A stretch of DNA of 64,000 nucleotides from Collybia mongolica (lineage: Eukaryota > Basidiomycota > Agaricomycetes > Agaricales > Clitocybaceae): positions 2,108,001 to 2,172,000 of the forward strand of contig JAAXNY010000009.1 of assembly GCA_013420905.1 (NCBI GenBank), written 5' to 3'. Every line of letters begins with the position of its first letter. Within the stretch, counting starts at the first letter, position 1. Shown piece by piece: positions 1 to 12,001 of the stretch. Made by a program: the position numbers and the translations under genes. A model generated the notes under the pieces. It worked only from the letters and a program-made list of their open reading frames with translations. It did no database searches and was not told where the DNA came from.

Positions 1-417
1 TTCATCGTCCTCTGAATCATTATCCGACCCAGAATTAAACTCTTGACCCTCGATGTCACCAAGCCTTAGATACTCTTTTTTTTTCTTAGCACCTGTCGCC
101 TCCTGCTTGTCTTCCTTCTCCGCAACAGCAAACATATCATCGTCATTGTCATCTTCCCCTGTTTCGCCTTTTTTTCTGCTTAGAACTACACCTTCCCCAT
201 CGTCACTGGAATCTGAATCATATCCTTCGTTCTTGACGCGGCCTTTGCGATTTGCAGATGGGTTCTCAAGCGCTGAGTCGACTTCCTCGGCGAACCTAAG
301 AGGATCTTCAGAAGGTTCAACGAAGCGGGTCTTCTTGGGAGCATGATCGTTCGAGCCAGAGGATGATGCTTCAGCATTCGACGTCGCTGCTCGTTTCTGG
401 CCTGTGCGTGGAGGCAT
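1..417 (-). CDS. Lin1/CD2BP2-like U5 snRNP protein (N-terminal part, runs off the window)
   Basis: The reading frame starts at the ATG complementary to 415-417 (MPPRTGQKRA) and stays open to the window edge, so about 139 residues are seen and the C-terminus is missing. The visible part is acidic and disordered. In order it has a basic patch with PKKTRFVEP (about residue 28), a GYDSDSSDDGEG block, an MFAVAEKE block, a KKKKEYLRL stretch and GDIEGQEFNSGSDNDSEDDE. This order matches the N-terminus of the Lin1/Snu40/CD2BP2 family, U5 snRNP-associated proteins that carry a GYF domain at their C-terminus. That domain would lie outside the window, so the call rests on the disordered half only. No intron is visible. 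The gene is divergent from the PQ-loop gene at 798. Confidence 0.65.
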   Translation of the reverse strand, partial: MPPRTGQKRAATSNAEASSSGSNDHAPKKTRFVEPSEDPLRFAEEVDSALENPSANRKGRVKNEGYDSDSSDDGEGVVLSRKKGETGEDDNDDDMFAVAEKEDKQEATGAKKKKEYLRLGDIEGQEFNSGSDNDSEDDE

Positions 418-797
418 GGTTTGGGTTATGTACGGAAGATGTACGAGATTGCCTTTTTGGGACTTGTCCGGGGTCTGAGTATTGGCTGGTTTCTGAGGTA
501 GAATAAAACATACAAAGGGAAATAGCTTTTATAAGAGTTGTGCGAGAAGGAAAACGCTCAGAGATGGCGAATTTCTGAAAATTGGGTGAACGATACAGTT
601 GATACTCCTTTGGACGATATCATGATGTGCATATGCATAAGTAGTAAGATCCGAGCCTGCAACTCGACAAGCTTTCAATAACCGTTCCAAGGTCTTCCAG
701 CTGGCAACAAATCCCCGCCAACCCCAATTGCAACTTCTCACCCATTATATCAACTGGCTGTCGGCCACGAACCCATCATCTTCAGAGTGTGGTTAGC
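418..797. other. Divergent intergenic region, no gene seen
   Basis: About 380 bp lie between the start codons of the Lin1-like gene (minus) and the PQ-loop gene (plus). I see no convincing coding frame or RNA gene. It presumably holds both promoters. Confidence 0.5.
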
Positions 798-2664
798 ATG
801 TTTACCATGAGTGACTGGTTGGGTTATGCGTCCATGGTCTGCTGGCTAGGAGCACAATTTCCGTAAGTGGTCATTCAATAACATATCCCCACATCACCAC
901 TTGTGCATGTTTCCAGACGCTGAAACGGATACAGACAGATCTTAGAGAACATACGCCGTCAGTCCTGCGAAGGCCTTGCTCTGCCATTCCTGGCGAATTG
1001 GTTCCTCGGTAATGTCATCTATGAGGTGATTTTGCTTTATCATTGCCTCTCATGATACTCTTCCTTCGGCAGGTGATTTCTCCAACCTAGTAGGTTGTAT
1101 TCTGACCCATCAACTTCCATTTCAAGTGAGCATGGCTATGGATAGAAATCTTTCGACACTAAACCTTATATGATAGACATGGCTGGCGACATACTTCGTT
1201 TCCGTTGACTGCGTACTATGTATGCAGTATTTTTATTACTCATGGCGCACACACCCCCGCAGCACCATTATAGGTGCCAATATCCGCAGATTGTCAATGG
1301 AAAGGGGTGCTTCCAGATACCGTACCCTTTCGGCCGTGGCCGCCAATGTTGCCACTACTGCGGCCCTCGCAGCACAACACGATGACATAGATCAACGACG
1401 CATATGGCAGAGACATGGCATTGACCCACTTCACGGAAGTTCGGATAGGACTGCCCTTGGTGATAGAGTAGATGACGAGGAAATAGACGAAAGTGCACTC
1501 GCTGCCTTGGCAGACAGCTTTCATTCGGAGAGGGGACCCGAGCCTAGAAGGAATCGTGTATCATGGAGTATCGAGCGACATGGAAGAAGAAGTGGAAGTG
1601 TAGGACTTCCTCCGATCTCGCGGCACCCAGTACTTCCGCCTCTTCACTTAACATCTGAAAGTCTGTTCGATTCAACAGGGAGAGGCCGACCACTTCAACG
1701 CGGAGTGGGTCTTGAAGCGGAACCAGAACTAGAAACGGAGCCACAGTTGGCCAGTCCAAACAGACGTAGCTCCAGAGCTAGCCGAAGAGGAGCCACGATG
1801 GTCTTTCTCAGTGCATGGGCACTATTTGGTATCGGCACACTTACCGGGAAAATAGGTCATACCTCTATTGATACCCCAACGGGAGTAGGAAGAGTGCTTG
1901 CGATACAAAGGCTGAGCGTACCAAAGGTGGCCTTCCCCGCTGCGCCAAATCAAGATACCCCAATGACGCCGCCCATCCATTTAAATGTAATCAGAAACTT
2001 CGAGATGTACGAGGCAACACCGCCCCCTCACAAGCTGCCGAAAGAACATTACGAGGAACGCATTATTGGCCGCATATTTGCATGGATGTGTACAACATTG
2101 TACTTGACATCTCGACTACCCCAGATCTGGAAAAACGCGAGTCAAAGTTTTTCTATCCACCTTGTGGGATCGTTCTGATATTTTTTCAATAGTTTGTTAG
2201 AAAGTCTGTCGAGGTTAGATTGCCTCCTTTTCTGTAGTCGGCCAGCAGTTGTATTGATCAATTTTAGGGCCTCTCTATGTTTCTATTTGTTTTCGCGTTT
2301 CTCGGCAACACGTTCTATGTCGCGTCTATCTTATCATCCCCCAAGATGCAACTTCCCCCCCCATTATCTTCAGAATTCATCCGAGAAAGCATCCCGTTTG
2401 TTCCCATCGTCATCAACTGATACATCCCAGAACTAACTCACAAAGTTCAGGTATCTTCTGGGAAGCGGGGGCACGCTGATGTTCGATATCACGATTGTCT
2501 CCCAATCATTCATATATCGCCCACGGCCTCGCAGGCATAGTCTGGTGCAAAATAGAATAGATGAGGAAGAGTCGGGTTTACTAACTGGTGAGGAATTCCA
2601 CCCAAACGACTCCTCAGCTTTACCCGGAGGTCGGACTTCGCGCATCAGAACAAGTACTGTCTAG
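798..2664 (+). CDS. Vacuolar-membrane PQ-loop repeat transporter (Ypq/Rtc2 type)
   Basis: Seven exons can be traced: 798-862, 935-1008, 1073-1125, 1177-2136, 2193-2213, 2268-2395 and 2451-2664. Two PQ-loop repeats frame the protein. The N-terminal one reads ...CWLGAQFPQILENIRRQS then CEGLALPFLANW; the C-terminal one reads SRLPQIWKN then FVRKSVEGLSMFLF. Family members are seven-helix proteins of the vacuole or lysosome that export cationic amino acids (Ypq1-3, PQLC2). Between the repeats lies a long polar, Arg- and Ser-rich linker of about 230 residues, much of it encoded by exon 4, longer than in the yeast proteins. The 3-prime end has the typical YLLGSGGTLMFDITIVSQSF helix and a short acidic tail. 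A second in-frame ATG is at 807. The intron after exon 4 starts with GC (gcgagt) instead of GT; without it the second PQ-loop is broken. Confidence 0.85.
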
Positions 2665-2881
2665 ATAACTATACGTCTAATTAGTATTACTCGCCGCTTT
2701 TGTCAAGTACGAGCATGTATCATTATATATAATAGGATACCTCCTCATCTAATCGCAGGGGTTATTGTTACATAATCTCGGAGATGCTAAGTAGTACTCT
2801 GCGCCACCGTGACTGGATCATAAAGTGGCTTACTCTCCTTAATACTATATAACTCTACCGTCAGTCCTCGCGACGCGGCGA

Positions 2882-4093
2882 ATGGCTTCCCTAGGTCAAT
2901 CACGCATAATGAAACAAACGAACGCGGGTCCACTCGCTAATCCCACACCCTACCAGTTGGTAAACCTTTCTAAAGCGCATCCACCGTCATATGATCTGAC
3001 GACCATTCAGCGTTCCCTGGTGCTTGACTACCTGTGTCATAATTGCTATACAAGTACCGCAAGAGCCTTCATGAGGGACAGCACCGTTCGACACCTTGAT
3101 GCGGATGGCGATGAAATCAACAACAAACCAGGCGATTCTGCAGAACTGTCCGCTGCGTTTTTGAAACACGTAGATCTTCGTGAAAGTATGTTACAACGAA
3201 TTTCTCCTCCAATATACTACTGAGATCGGCTTCTGCGGTAGAGATTCGTGCGCACATTCTCTCTGGTCGAGTGGACGACGCCACGGAACTTCTAAACGAA
3301 CATTTCCCTTCCGTCCTTTCTGGGCCAATCTTAGAACCCATATCCTCTGCATCATCTGAGGATAGAAAAGTGTCAAGTAACACGGATTATATTGCCTCTA
3401 CATCTGTCGATCCAGCACATTTGACTCTCAACCTTCGTATTCTATCCTTCATTGAAGCGTGTCGCACTGTTCCTCTCGACTACCCGCCGGCTTCGGATAC
3501 AGCCAGACTGCCTCAGCCTACAATCGCAACACCCGGAGTGCCCTCTGAATCCCTCGAGGCGCAAATGATTCTTCTCTCAAAAGCGCAGAAATTGCATGCC
3601 TTGGCAAGTGCACTCCCGAAAGCCAGCGACCGTGCAATCTACCTCAAAGAACTTAACAACGTTGGTGGGCTCCTCGCTTACAAAGTTCCAGAAACGAGCT
3701 CGATCGCAAAGTATCTCAGCCAGGAAAGACGGGAGGCTGTTGCAGACCAGATAAACAGCGCGATCCTTAGTATGTTTACTTCTCAAGAGTAACTCACAAG
3801 CTTGACGGCTGTTCAAACAGACAGATCTGCCCTTCCTTCTGTGTCATCCCTAGAACTAATGACGCGATACACATCCACAATTTGGTCGTTCGCTCATCAA
3901 TACGGCGTAAATCTTCGCCCAGGCGCTCTCCTCCCACCAACAACAACTAGCACACATACTGGGTCACTCACAAAACCATCAGGTCCGGAACAGGAGGTGT
4001 GTTTCAAGGCCTGTCCTCAGCATTGTTTGTTTACTATTTATATAGGTTGTGCCTCCATTTGACCTTCAGCTATTTCTTGACCTCAAGCCATAA
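2882..4093 (+). CDS. LisH-CTLH-CRA protein, RanBPM/Gid1-like without SPRY domain
   Basis: Four exons: 2882-3185, 3242-3769, 3821-3996 and 4046-4093. A LisH motif (LVLDYLCHNCYTSTARAF, about residues 45-65) is followed by a CTLH segment (DLREKIRAHILSGRVDDA) and a CRA region. The C-terminal stretch with GGLLAYKVPETSSIAKYL and VADQINSAIL resembles the end of RanBPM/RanBP9 more than Gid8. Such proteins are scaffold subunits of the GID/CTLH E3 ubiquitin ligase. No SPRY domain is encoded upstream, whereas Gid1/Vid30 and RanBPM have one. It could be a basidiomycete paralogue or a shortened Gid1. A GID4 gene lies at 49575-51119 in the same window. It ends 118 bp from the convergent unknown gene at 4211. 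Confidence 0.75.
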
Positions 4094-4210
4094 TTGTTCC
4101 ATTCAGATCAAACCTGAGCTCCTACATATTTGCATTGTACTTGTCTCCCATTTTTTTAAATTGTATCATGTCAAACCCGTTTGCACCACTGCCATAGTCT
4201 CGATACTAAA

Positions 4211-5086
4211 TTATTTTATTATGTCCACATCGTCCCATCTGTTTTTGTTCACCTTTATCTGCAACTCATCAGATACAAAACATTCACGTAACCCAAGAAC
4301 ACGCAGACAGTCCCAACGGTCCCAGTCTACCCTTTCAAACGGATCCGAGTCTTTGGATGTGTCATTAAGCCATTTGTTATACGAAAGGTCGAGTATGACA
4401 ACCATAGGACACGTCCCAGGTAATCTGTGAAGGGGAATGGTTGTCACAAGGTCGATGAGAGCCAGGTGGGTGATTGTAGGGGGTAGAGTGAGCAGAGTCG
4501 AAACCGCTAGCCTGGAGCTTATTAAGATGAACCTGCACAACGGTTCCGGCACTGATTTTTCAGAGTCCCAGTCCCAGTCTTCGGCTTCCTCCTTCGTGCT
4601 AAGGACCGATCGAATGAAATAGTCATCTCGAAGAGATGCATTAGGTCCGACGACAATCAGTTCGCCATCAGCGTGGCCTTCAGGTTCGTACAGAGCGAAT
4701 AGTACAGCATCGGATAGGGGTATTTGAATGGCGGTGTGGCGAACCAAATCGCGCCGGAGGTGCGAAGGTAAGAAAGGGATCACCCTTTCGATGAATTCGG
4801 TGCTGGAGAGTAAAGAAAGGATCTTTTGGAGGCACAGTCGGGTAAGTGATGGTACGTCAAAGCCGGGTATACTATTGGGTTGTGGCTCTATGTGTGAGAA
4901 TATGAGGGAGAGGGCTTCAGCGCGCCATGTACGAGCTGTTTCGCGGGCGACATCCTTGGATGTCAGTGTCCAGCTTTTGGGGGGCCCTGGTCCAGGGCAG
5001 CCTCTTAACGCACTCTGTTTCGAGATCTCGGCCTTATTTATGCCATTATCGTACTGGGTTGAACGACCAGACCCGGTGAAGTGCAC
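4211..5086 (-). CDS. Unknown protein, weakly LRR-like
   Basis: A single uninterrupted frame of 291 codons without introns. I do not recognise the family. The central part (LPSHLRRDLVRHTAI, then an acidic stretch with EEAEDWDWDSEK) leads into a C-terminal third with leucine-rich-repeat rhythm: LALIDLVTTIPLHRLPG, VVILDLSYNKWL, and LRVLGLRECFV. This would fit an F-box/LRR-type or similar adaptor, but no F-box is evident at the N-terminus. No signal peptide or membrane segment is seen. It converges on the LisH-CTLH gene. Confidence 0.6.
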   Translation of the reverse strand: MHFTGSGRSTQYDNGINKAEISKQSALRGCPGPGPPKSWTLTSKDVARETARTWRAEALSLIFSHIEPQPNSIPGFDVPSLTRLCLQKILSLLSSTEFIERVIPFLPSHLRRDLVRHTAIQIPLSDAVLFALYEPEGHADGELIVVGPNASLRDDYFIRSVLSTKEEAEDWDWDSEKSVPEPLCRFILISSRLAVSTLLTLPPTITHLALIDLVTTIPLHRLPGTCPMVVILDLSYNKWLNDTSKDSDPFERVDWDRWDCLRVLGLRECFVSDELQIKVNKNRWDDVDIIK

Positions 5087-5456
5087 GGGGAGGGTGGGTG
5101 AGTTATGGGTGACCGTCGATGATAAGTGAGTTCGGGAACGGATTATATTTTGCGAGTGACGAAACTGTTCCCCTCTAGAGTGATAATAGAGTCAATCTGT
5201 AATTTCACATTGATTATTAAAGAATGACCACAGGACGCAGTTACCTCAACGTATGCAATAAGTTGTTAACTGCCCGAGAATCAATATTCCGAGAACTCAT
5301 AAATGCCTAGCCTAAGTGTGCGGAGTATAGAAGTAATAATGTAAGGTGAGGTGAGATGAGGTGAGGTGAGGTGAAGTGGTCCCGTTGGGCATGTGCCAGT
5401 CACCAATGAGTATTCCCGACAAACAAATTAAATTAATATAAACCAACTACGGCAAA
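5087..5456. other. Intergenic region with a GGTGA microrepeat
   Basis: 370 bp between the start of the unknown minus-strand gene and the 3-prime end of the uL3m gene. No gene is seen. It contains a short pentamer run at about 5344-5376. Confidence 0.5.
5344..5376. repeat. Imperfect (GGTGA)n microsatellite
   Basis: About six tandem copies of the pentamer GGTGA, with one copy changed to GATGA. It lies between genes. Confidence 0.8.
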
Positions 5457-6637
5457 CTATTCTTGCGGGATGAAAGGACTTCTGCGATAGGCAGGAGCTT
5501 CAATAATAGGTGGCAGTACCCGAGCAAGGTCTACCGTTCCAGCAGGGAAAGGCATATCGTCAACGCCTTTGGGAAGCACTTTTTCGTACAAGCCTTTGGC
5601 TTGATTTGCACTGCTGAGAGCGGTCATTTTTTTCTTCGCATCTCGGATTAAGACATGTGCATCGTCGACTCCCGGGATAGCCCCACGAACAAAAATAAGG
5701 TCGAGTGATGTGTCGACACGAACTACGGCAAGATTTTGCGTGGTGATGCGTTTGTTGCCCATGCGACCTGCCATTTTCTTACCAGGCCATATTCGTCCCG
5801 GATCCTGTTATGAGGGGTGTCAAGACATAAAGGATTACATGTGTGTTGATGAGAATCGTACTTGACAGTTTCCTGCCGACCCAGACGACCGATGCGCTGC
5901 AGATACACCATGGCTCGCTTTCAAACCCTTGAAGCCCCATCGTTTCATACCACCCTGAAAACCTTTTCCAATCCTAGAAACGGATCAGTTTTGGCACGGT
6001 TCGGTAATAGCAAGGCGTACGAATTGGCGACAACATCAACAAACTGTCCTGGAACAAAATGGATTGCCGACAAGGTTGTGCCTTAAATACTGATCAGTTA
6101 ACGCGAAGCTCAAGGCCGAAGACAGTGCACAGCTCACCAACTGGAACATGAGCATCAGAAGTCACAGGAAATTCTCTGACAATTCGTTTGGGTGGTACTT
6201 GGGCTTTCCGGAAGTGTCCCAACATTTGACGGGTCGTTGTTTTATGAGGCCGGTCTGATGCAGCAACTTGCACCGCATGGTATTCGGTGTGATTTCTTCG
6301 GACAGTTCGAATATTTGCCGTGACTTGGCAATTTTCGAGCTTTCACCCCTTCAGCGCGTGACACAGCGCAGAATTGTGATATATTACATACCTGTAGTAC
6401 AGTCACTGGAAACCTTACGCCTTGGTCGTTCCACAGAGCCGTCATTCCTCGTTTACGTGCGATGACACCCGTCCGGATGGAGTTTGGGGTCCATTTTGGT
6501 ACTGGCGAGTTGGCGACAGGGACTGTTACGCTCGACGAACCTACTACAGGAGTGGCATTTGCGGCGACAGTAGTATGTATCCGCCTTGAATGACAGAAAG
6601 TTGACGGCCGTTGGCCTAAAGCCCACAACCTGAGCAT
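5457..6637 (-). CDS. MRPL3: Mitochondrial large-subunit ribosomal protein uL3m
   Basis: Several exons give a protein that begins [20 protein letters not shown], a basic serine-rich presequence fit for mitochondrial import. The family core follows: [17 protein letters not shown], then VTVLQLENCQV, then [19 protein letters not shown], then [20 protein letters not shown] and [18 protein letters not shown]. The Gly- and Lys-rich stretch is the rRNA-facing loop typical of uL3. The last exon ends at 5457 after FIPQE. At least four introns are needed, at about 6345-6392, 6080-6135, 5965-6012 and 5815-5860. The gene is called MRPL9 in yeast and MRPL3 in animals. It is divergent from the Rrn6-like gene. 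Confidence 0.88.
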
Positions 6638-6786
6638 AGCGCGTCAAGGTAAGGAGAAACAGAAGAGCGGCGGACTTCAAAAATGATTTGAACATGCGCT
6701 TAGACTTCCAGTGTCAAGTTCCACACCACCAATGATGCACCGTAACGCCCTGACATCTTGATCGTTTTTAAATACGTTCAAATGGA

Positions 6787-9700
6787 ATGGATTCCTGGCC
6801 AGCCAATGACAGAAATGACCTTGTTAATACTACTGGGCGGCAGGCGAAACCGAAACGCAAAGAAAAGGATGTGTTCCCAAATTATCCCGATATAGTACAA
6901 GGGTCATTGAACGCAGTTACTCTGGCTGACGAGGGTAGTGGCTTCGAATGGCTTCCTATCATGAAAAATCTAGCAGGTCAATATGCACCCTCATACACGT
7001 TTTTCTCAACTTAAAAAAATGCATATAGCAAAAGGAGAAACCCGACTGCACATAGAAAAGTCTCAAACAATATTTCCTCCAACTCGCCCTCCAGTCCTTC
7101 GCATCCCTCAGATAACCATACGCCAACGTGCGGAACAAGGAGTGAGCGTTTTTCTCTCTCCAAATTTAAGTATTGAAATTAAACAGTGGCTTAGGCTAAT
7201 TTCCTCCGTACTTTCCTTCCAGACGTGGATATACCTGCAGAGTTAATCAGGAATGAGATTGCACAAGATGCTAGGGTCCTGTACAATGCCAATCATTTTG
7301 ACCCCTATATCGGAAAGTTGCTTGAGCCTATCGTGGCCCATGGGTTATCGTCCGAGACAGCAGCATTTTTAGCTTTCCCGATGGGCGAACTAAACCGCGA
7401 TTTGAGTAAATTTATGGCTCTGTAATAGCTATAACAACTTATTTGGACTCTACCAGACATTTCTGTGATCGCTCATTCGGAGATTGAGGGCACTTTATTC
7501 AAACCCTCAGCACGGCCCATTCGCACGTACGATACACCGATTCAACAAATCACTTCTTCCAAACCACGGCACGATATTCCTCAAAGTATACCGCTTTTGA
7601 TCGGTTTTACTTGCCGCTAATCAACTATCTAGGTTCCTGTGTTGCCGTTCGTACATTTGGGTCCACATCATTGCTCAAGTTAGTAGCTCCTACATCTACA
7701 AATCATAACCTGCAGGCAGTCGAAATGGCCACTGTTCAGCATGGAGATGTTGGAAATCGTGCCATCGTTGATGTCAAGCTATCCCCGTCGCCTACCGAGG
7801 TTCTGGCGATAAATGACCGAGGGGAGCTATACAAGTTTATATTCGACAATGGACGGAAAACCTCGTAAGTTTCGGACATCTAGCAACAGTCCGTGATGGT
7901 AAATAATTATACAGATTCTTGGTTCATGCAGCGACCGTTGACAACCAGGACCCATTTTGGCGGGTTGCAACTAGTGGAAACGACACGTGTCTCCTTATGT
8001 CTAAGAAGGCCTTAAAATATCTGGATTTTCGGGTACGATACAATTAACATCCCATACTCACATATTTTCATTCTACTCAGACAGACGACTATTCAAACCT
8101 ATTTTCAATTTCAAGACCCCAAGATGTGCTGACTTCGGTGGAGGATGATGATGGAAGCAATGTCGTCCGCCTTTGCTCTACTCGGGAGATCCTATGGATA
8201 GACAAACGTTTCCCAGCCAAGCCCCTTCTTGGTTATAGGCACGGTCGAAATTGGGATCGGTCGTTGCTCACCCAAACACTACATATGCCTCATGGTATAT
8301 TGTTCTCTTGATGCTGATTTTGGCACCTGGCTCATATCGCTTTATAGCACTGACATTACTTACATCGCGATCCACTGGTTTAGTAACGGTATATGACATT
8401 TCGCGTTCAACAGGAAGTTTATTGCATTTGAACACCCCGCCACATTGTCTTTGGCCTACAGATGAGGTCAACAGTACTCACTGCGGACAGGCTTTCTTCC
8501 GCCATCCCTTGGCGTCACACAACGAGGATTTTAACATGTTTCAATTATCGGACCGAGGAAGTGTGCTTCGGTTTGGCCTCGACGAGCTGGTACCTTCGGC
8601 AAATCGCTTCAGTGTCTTCTTGTCAAATGACATGGAAAGATTAGAGCAACAAGCTTCTGCTCTTCGCTCAGATGATGGGCCACTCGGATGCCGTGATTTC
8701 AGTGAAATAGATTTTGTTTTGCCTTATAACCGTAAGCCGAATCCTGTCATCCATGCCATTGCCGATAATGCCAATCAGATTTGTTCCGCCCTTACGCGGA
8801 AGAAAGGGGGCAAGCAGAAGAAGAAAGTGCAGACGCATTATATAATCTCCTGGATGAAATTCCGACGTTCTGGAGAGACTCAGATGCCCCTATCGAACAA
8901 ATGTTGACGACGTAGGTTTCTCCTGCCTCAAACCCGCGGTAGTCAATATTTCGCACTAATGTTTACTCCAGGTACGATGTACTTTTCCGAACTGGAACGG
9001 AACCAACCGAAGCTTTACGAGCGGACTTCCTCACGGAAGGTCTCGTAAACTCCACACGAGGGTATCGTGCTCTCGTGCAGGAACGATTATCTGTTCACTA
9101 CCTCATAAGCGATGCGGCCTGGCATCTCAATATTATTCCAGTTTTGAAAAAATTTGACCCAGGCTTCTCTAAGGATGCGCAAGAGTGGAATGAGAGCTTA
9201 CATCGGCACGATCTCAGGGAAAACCCTGACCGACCTGTTCCATCAACCAGGCGGGAAAAGGAAGCTCGAGAATACCTGACGTTGGACCTATCACTCTCGA
9301 CTGATGTGTTTTCAGCACAGAGATTTTCAAAGGTTTCAGACGGAAATATGGAACTTGAAGAGATGACAAAGACCCTTTCGATCGTAGGCGAACTCCCGGA
9401 CGTGGCTTTTGGTTACTTTCGGCCTCTGCCAAAGAACGCCACAGACCACTACACAAGAACAGAGAATGTCAAAGTAACGATGTCAATCGGTGCACGAATG
9501 CTTATCAAAGAGTGGCAGCTTGGTGAAGATCCTGATATGTATGACTTTCGGAATCGCTATAGCGGAACTACGGATCCCCAGAATAATCAAAGAACCAAGT
9601 TCATCAAGCCGCCCACACAGGTTAACATCTCAGAGCTCCCACAACCCTTTCCAAATTCCCAGTCCCAGCGACCTCCCTTGGTTGTAGCAACGACCACCCT

Positions 9701-9914
9701 TCCTTTCCACAAACCTGAAGTTCATATGCGAAGTTATTTGAAGACTCAGTCCAGCCTGTTATCACCGCAGTTTGGGAGCCAGGTCGCCGCTTCGGCGGTA
9801 CCACCTGCAACCCAAGAATGCATGACAAGTACTCAAGTTCTTCCAGGTCCCTACGGTGGAAGACCCTCAGTAGGCAAAAAGAAACCGACGAAAAAACGGC
9901 TAGGCGGATTTTGA
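6787..9914 (+). CDS. RNA polymerase I transcription initiation factor, Rrn6-like
   Basis: A multi-exon gene, starting MDSWPANDRND and ending at 9914. Early exons read VFPNYPDIVQGSLNAVTL and EWLPIMKNLAG. The middle exons have beta-propeller-like pieces such as GDVGNRAIVDVKLSPSP and TGLVTVYDISRSTGS. The C-terminal exon is helical, then low in complexity, and closes with VLPGPYGGRPSVGKKKP and a basic KKRLGGF end. This basic GGF tail after a propeller and helical domain is typical of fungal Rrn6 / TAF1C-like subunits of the Pol I core factor, which recruits Pol I to rDNA promoters in the nucleolus. Sequence divergence in this family is high, so the assignment is by overall layout and tail. At least six introns are needed. 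Confidence 0.62.
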
Positions 9915-10207
9915 TCTGGATTAGGTTTCATATATGTAGATTTAGTTTGTGGTGTATATATGTCTTGACCCTGTATGTAAAAAGTGTTTTTCGCTCAAAA
10001 ATTGACTGGGATCCTCGATCAAGGCACGAGGCGGGTCAAGTGACTTTCGCGTTTGCTGCCCATATTGTCAAAGTGAAAGCTTGTAGATTTCGTAAATTCT
10101 CTTCGAAACCTCCCTTCGTCCTCTCACTTTTCAATCTGAATTACGTTCCTCCATCGTGCAAGCGCACGAAGCTGGACCGACGGCCAGCCCCGCAGTAACT
10201 GCGCTCT

Positions 10208-11746
10208 ATGGATGGAAAACGGTAGCACCACAACAAGTATACAAACTGTCTCACTGACGCGAACGTTGCAGGACATCTAACCCTCTGTATGACCCGGCGG
10301 TTTTCAATGATGCTCTTCGACGTATGGATGTTTACCCTGCATCCTATTCCGAGTTTCTTAAATGTAGCGCGGTGCCACAGGCAACAAGGCCGTCGTCTGC
10401 GCCCTCTCTGCCAGTTACATCTCCACTTTCGCCGGGTACCCGGTGAGCATTGTTTGCTTTCATGGTACCAAAAACCGGCTGTTCACATTTTTACATGAAA
10501 GCTGGACTCCCTCAAATCCCGGCTTCAGACTACGAAGACACCAATCACGATCCCAAAACTTGCAGGACTTGTTTACCGAGAAGAGGGGATTATGGGATTC
10601 TATCGTGGACTGTGGATACCCCTCATGACTATTTCATTTGTTCGTAAGTGTCCTGAGTTGTTGGTTTCATTAAGATTCAATTCCAACTAATCCCTTCAGG
10701 TGCTGCCAGTTTCACCATATATAACCGCACCAAGGAACATTTTCGTAATCACAACTACTTGTGCCGCAATTCCATCATTGATGTTGCACTCACTGGTGGT
10801 ATTAGCGGAGCTATGTCTGGGGCATTAATCTCGTTCACGAGTGCTCGTAAGTGTCCTTAAGCCTATGGCCTTTGCTTCCTCTAACTTTGAAACTAGCATT
10901 CGAACTCGTCAAAGTCAGTCTAGTGAGATAAAATATTAACATTGTTTTAATTTTACCTCAGGTTCGACGGCAACTGGAATATACAATTGCTGCAAGTAAG
11001 GGTGTAACACTCATCAAGCCCCCAGGAACAGCAGAAGCAGTAAAGGAAATTTTTAGAGCAAACGGCTTGGCCGGTCTTTACACGGGGTTTCGTCTTCACT
11101 TTCGTAAGCAGCCCTGCAATTCTTCATCGAACGTTGAAAGACATTTTATACTCCAGTTCGAGACACAGCTGGGACAGCACTTTACTTTCTCGAGTACGAC
11201 GGCATGCGGCATCTTTTAGGACGCAATAGACACGGCGAGCAGGGGGCGACCCCATCCTGGTTACCAATCCACCAATCGGTGGTACCTTTCTTTTGTGGAT
11301 CATTAGCAGGGGTATGGTAGTCTTTGCATCGTGTTCATTATCAAGTGTTGATACTTTGCAGGTAACTTCTTGGGCTCTCATATATCCTCTTGATGTGTAA
11401 GTAATGAATTCTACCGAGAACAAAAATCTGATTATGTACAGCGTCAAAACGAAAGTCCAGCAGCGAGCGCTCGCAGGAGACCGCTATCGCGGCGTTTGGG
11501 AAACCCTTCACCGGCTCATACGAGGTAAGCAATGCCGATCCAATGCATATACAAATAGTTAAGAAGGTTATACCAGGTCCTGACCCCACCAACCCAAAAC
11601 CTTTGCTCGCTGGAGTCACACGGATTTACCGTGGTTTGGGAGTGAGTGCTGTTCGCAGCATCACAACTCATGGGCTACTTTGGACGCTTTTTGATTACGT
11701 CGCAAACTATATTGACAACCTACCACGCCATCCTGAAGGCGGATGA
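10208..11746 (+). CDS. Mitochondrial carrier (SLC25) family protein
   Basis: At least eight exons. With MDGKR as first exon and a 58-nt intron starting at the gtatgg near 10322, the frame runs NKAVVCALSASYISTFAGYP, then after the next intron LDSLKSRLQTTKTP. That is the first carrier signature (P-x-D/E-x-x-K). Repeat two has GAMSGALISFTSAPFELVKV; repeat three has GSLAGVTSWALIYPLDVVKT and KVQQRALAGDRYRG. Three repeats of about 100 residues define an inner-membrane solute carrier; the substrate cannot be read from these motifs. The first exon is the weak point: an in-frame stop lies just upstream of 10208, so a more distal first exon is possible. Confidence 0.8.
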
Positions 11747-12001
11747 TATATTCTTGGTCCATGCAATATCTAACAACCCACAACAGTCCGTCAATTAACT
11801 TAGAATATCATATTAGGCACTGTAAAAAGCATCACACCCAATGAAAAGTAAAACAGCTTATATCCAATTTTTAAACTTCCTGACTTCAATAATACGAAAA
11901 TATCGCTATTTTTTTAAATTGACCACATAGGATAAGTGGGGCACGCCCTCCACTACGCAATCCTCAATAGTTTGGTAAGACATGTTCTCTGAAACTACTG
12001 T

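Noticed and set aside
10300..10442. Possible stop-containing frame before the carrier motif, suggesting a pseudogene
   Set aside because: A 58-nt intron starting gtatgg restores the frame into the carrier signature, so decay is not needed.
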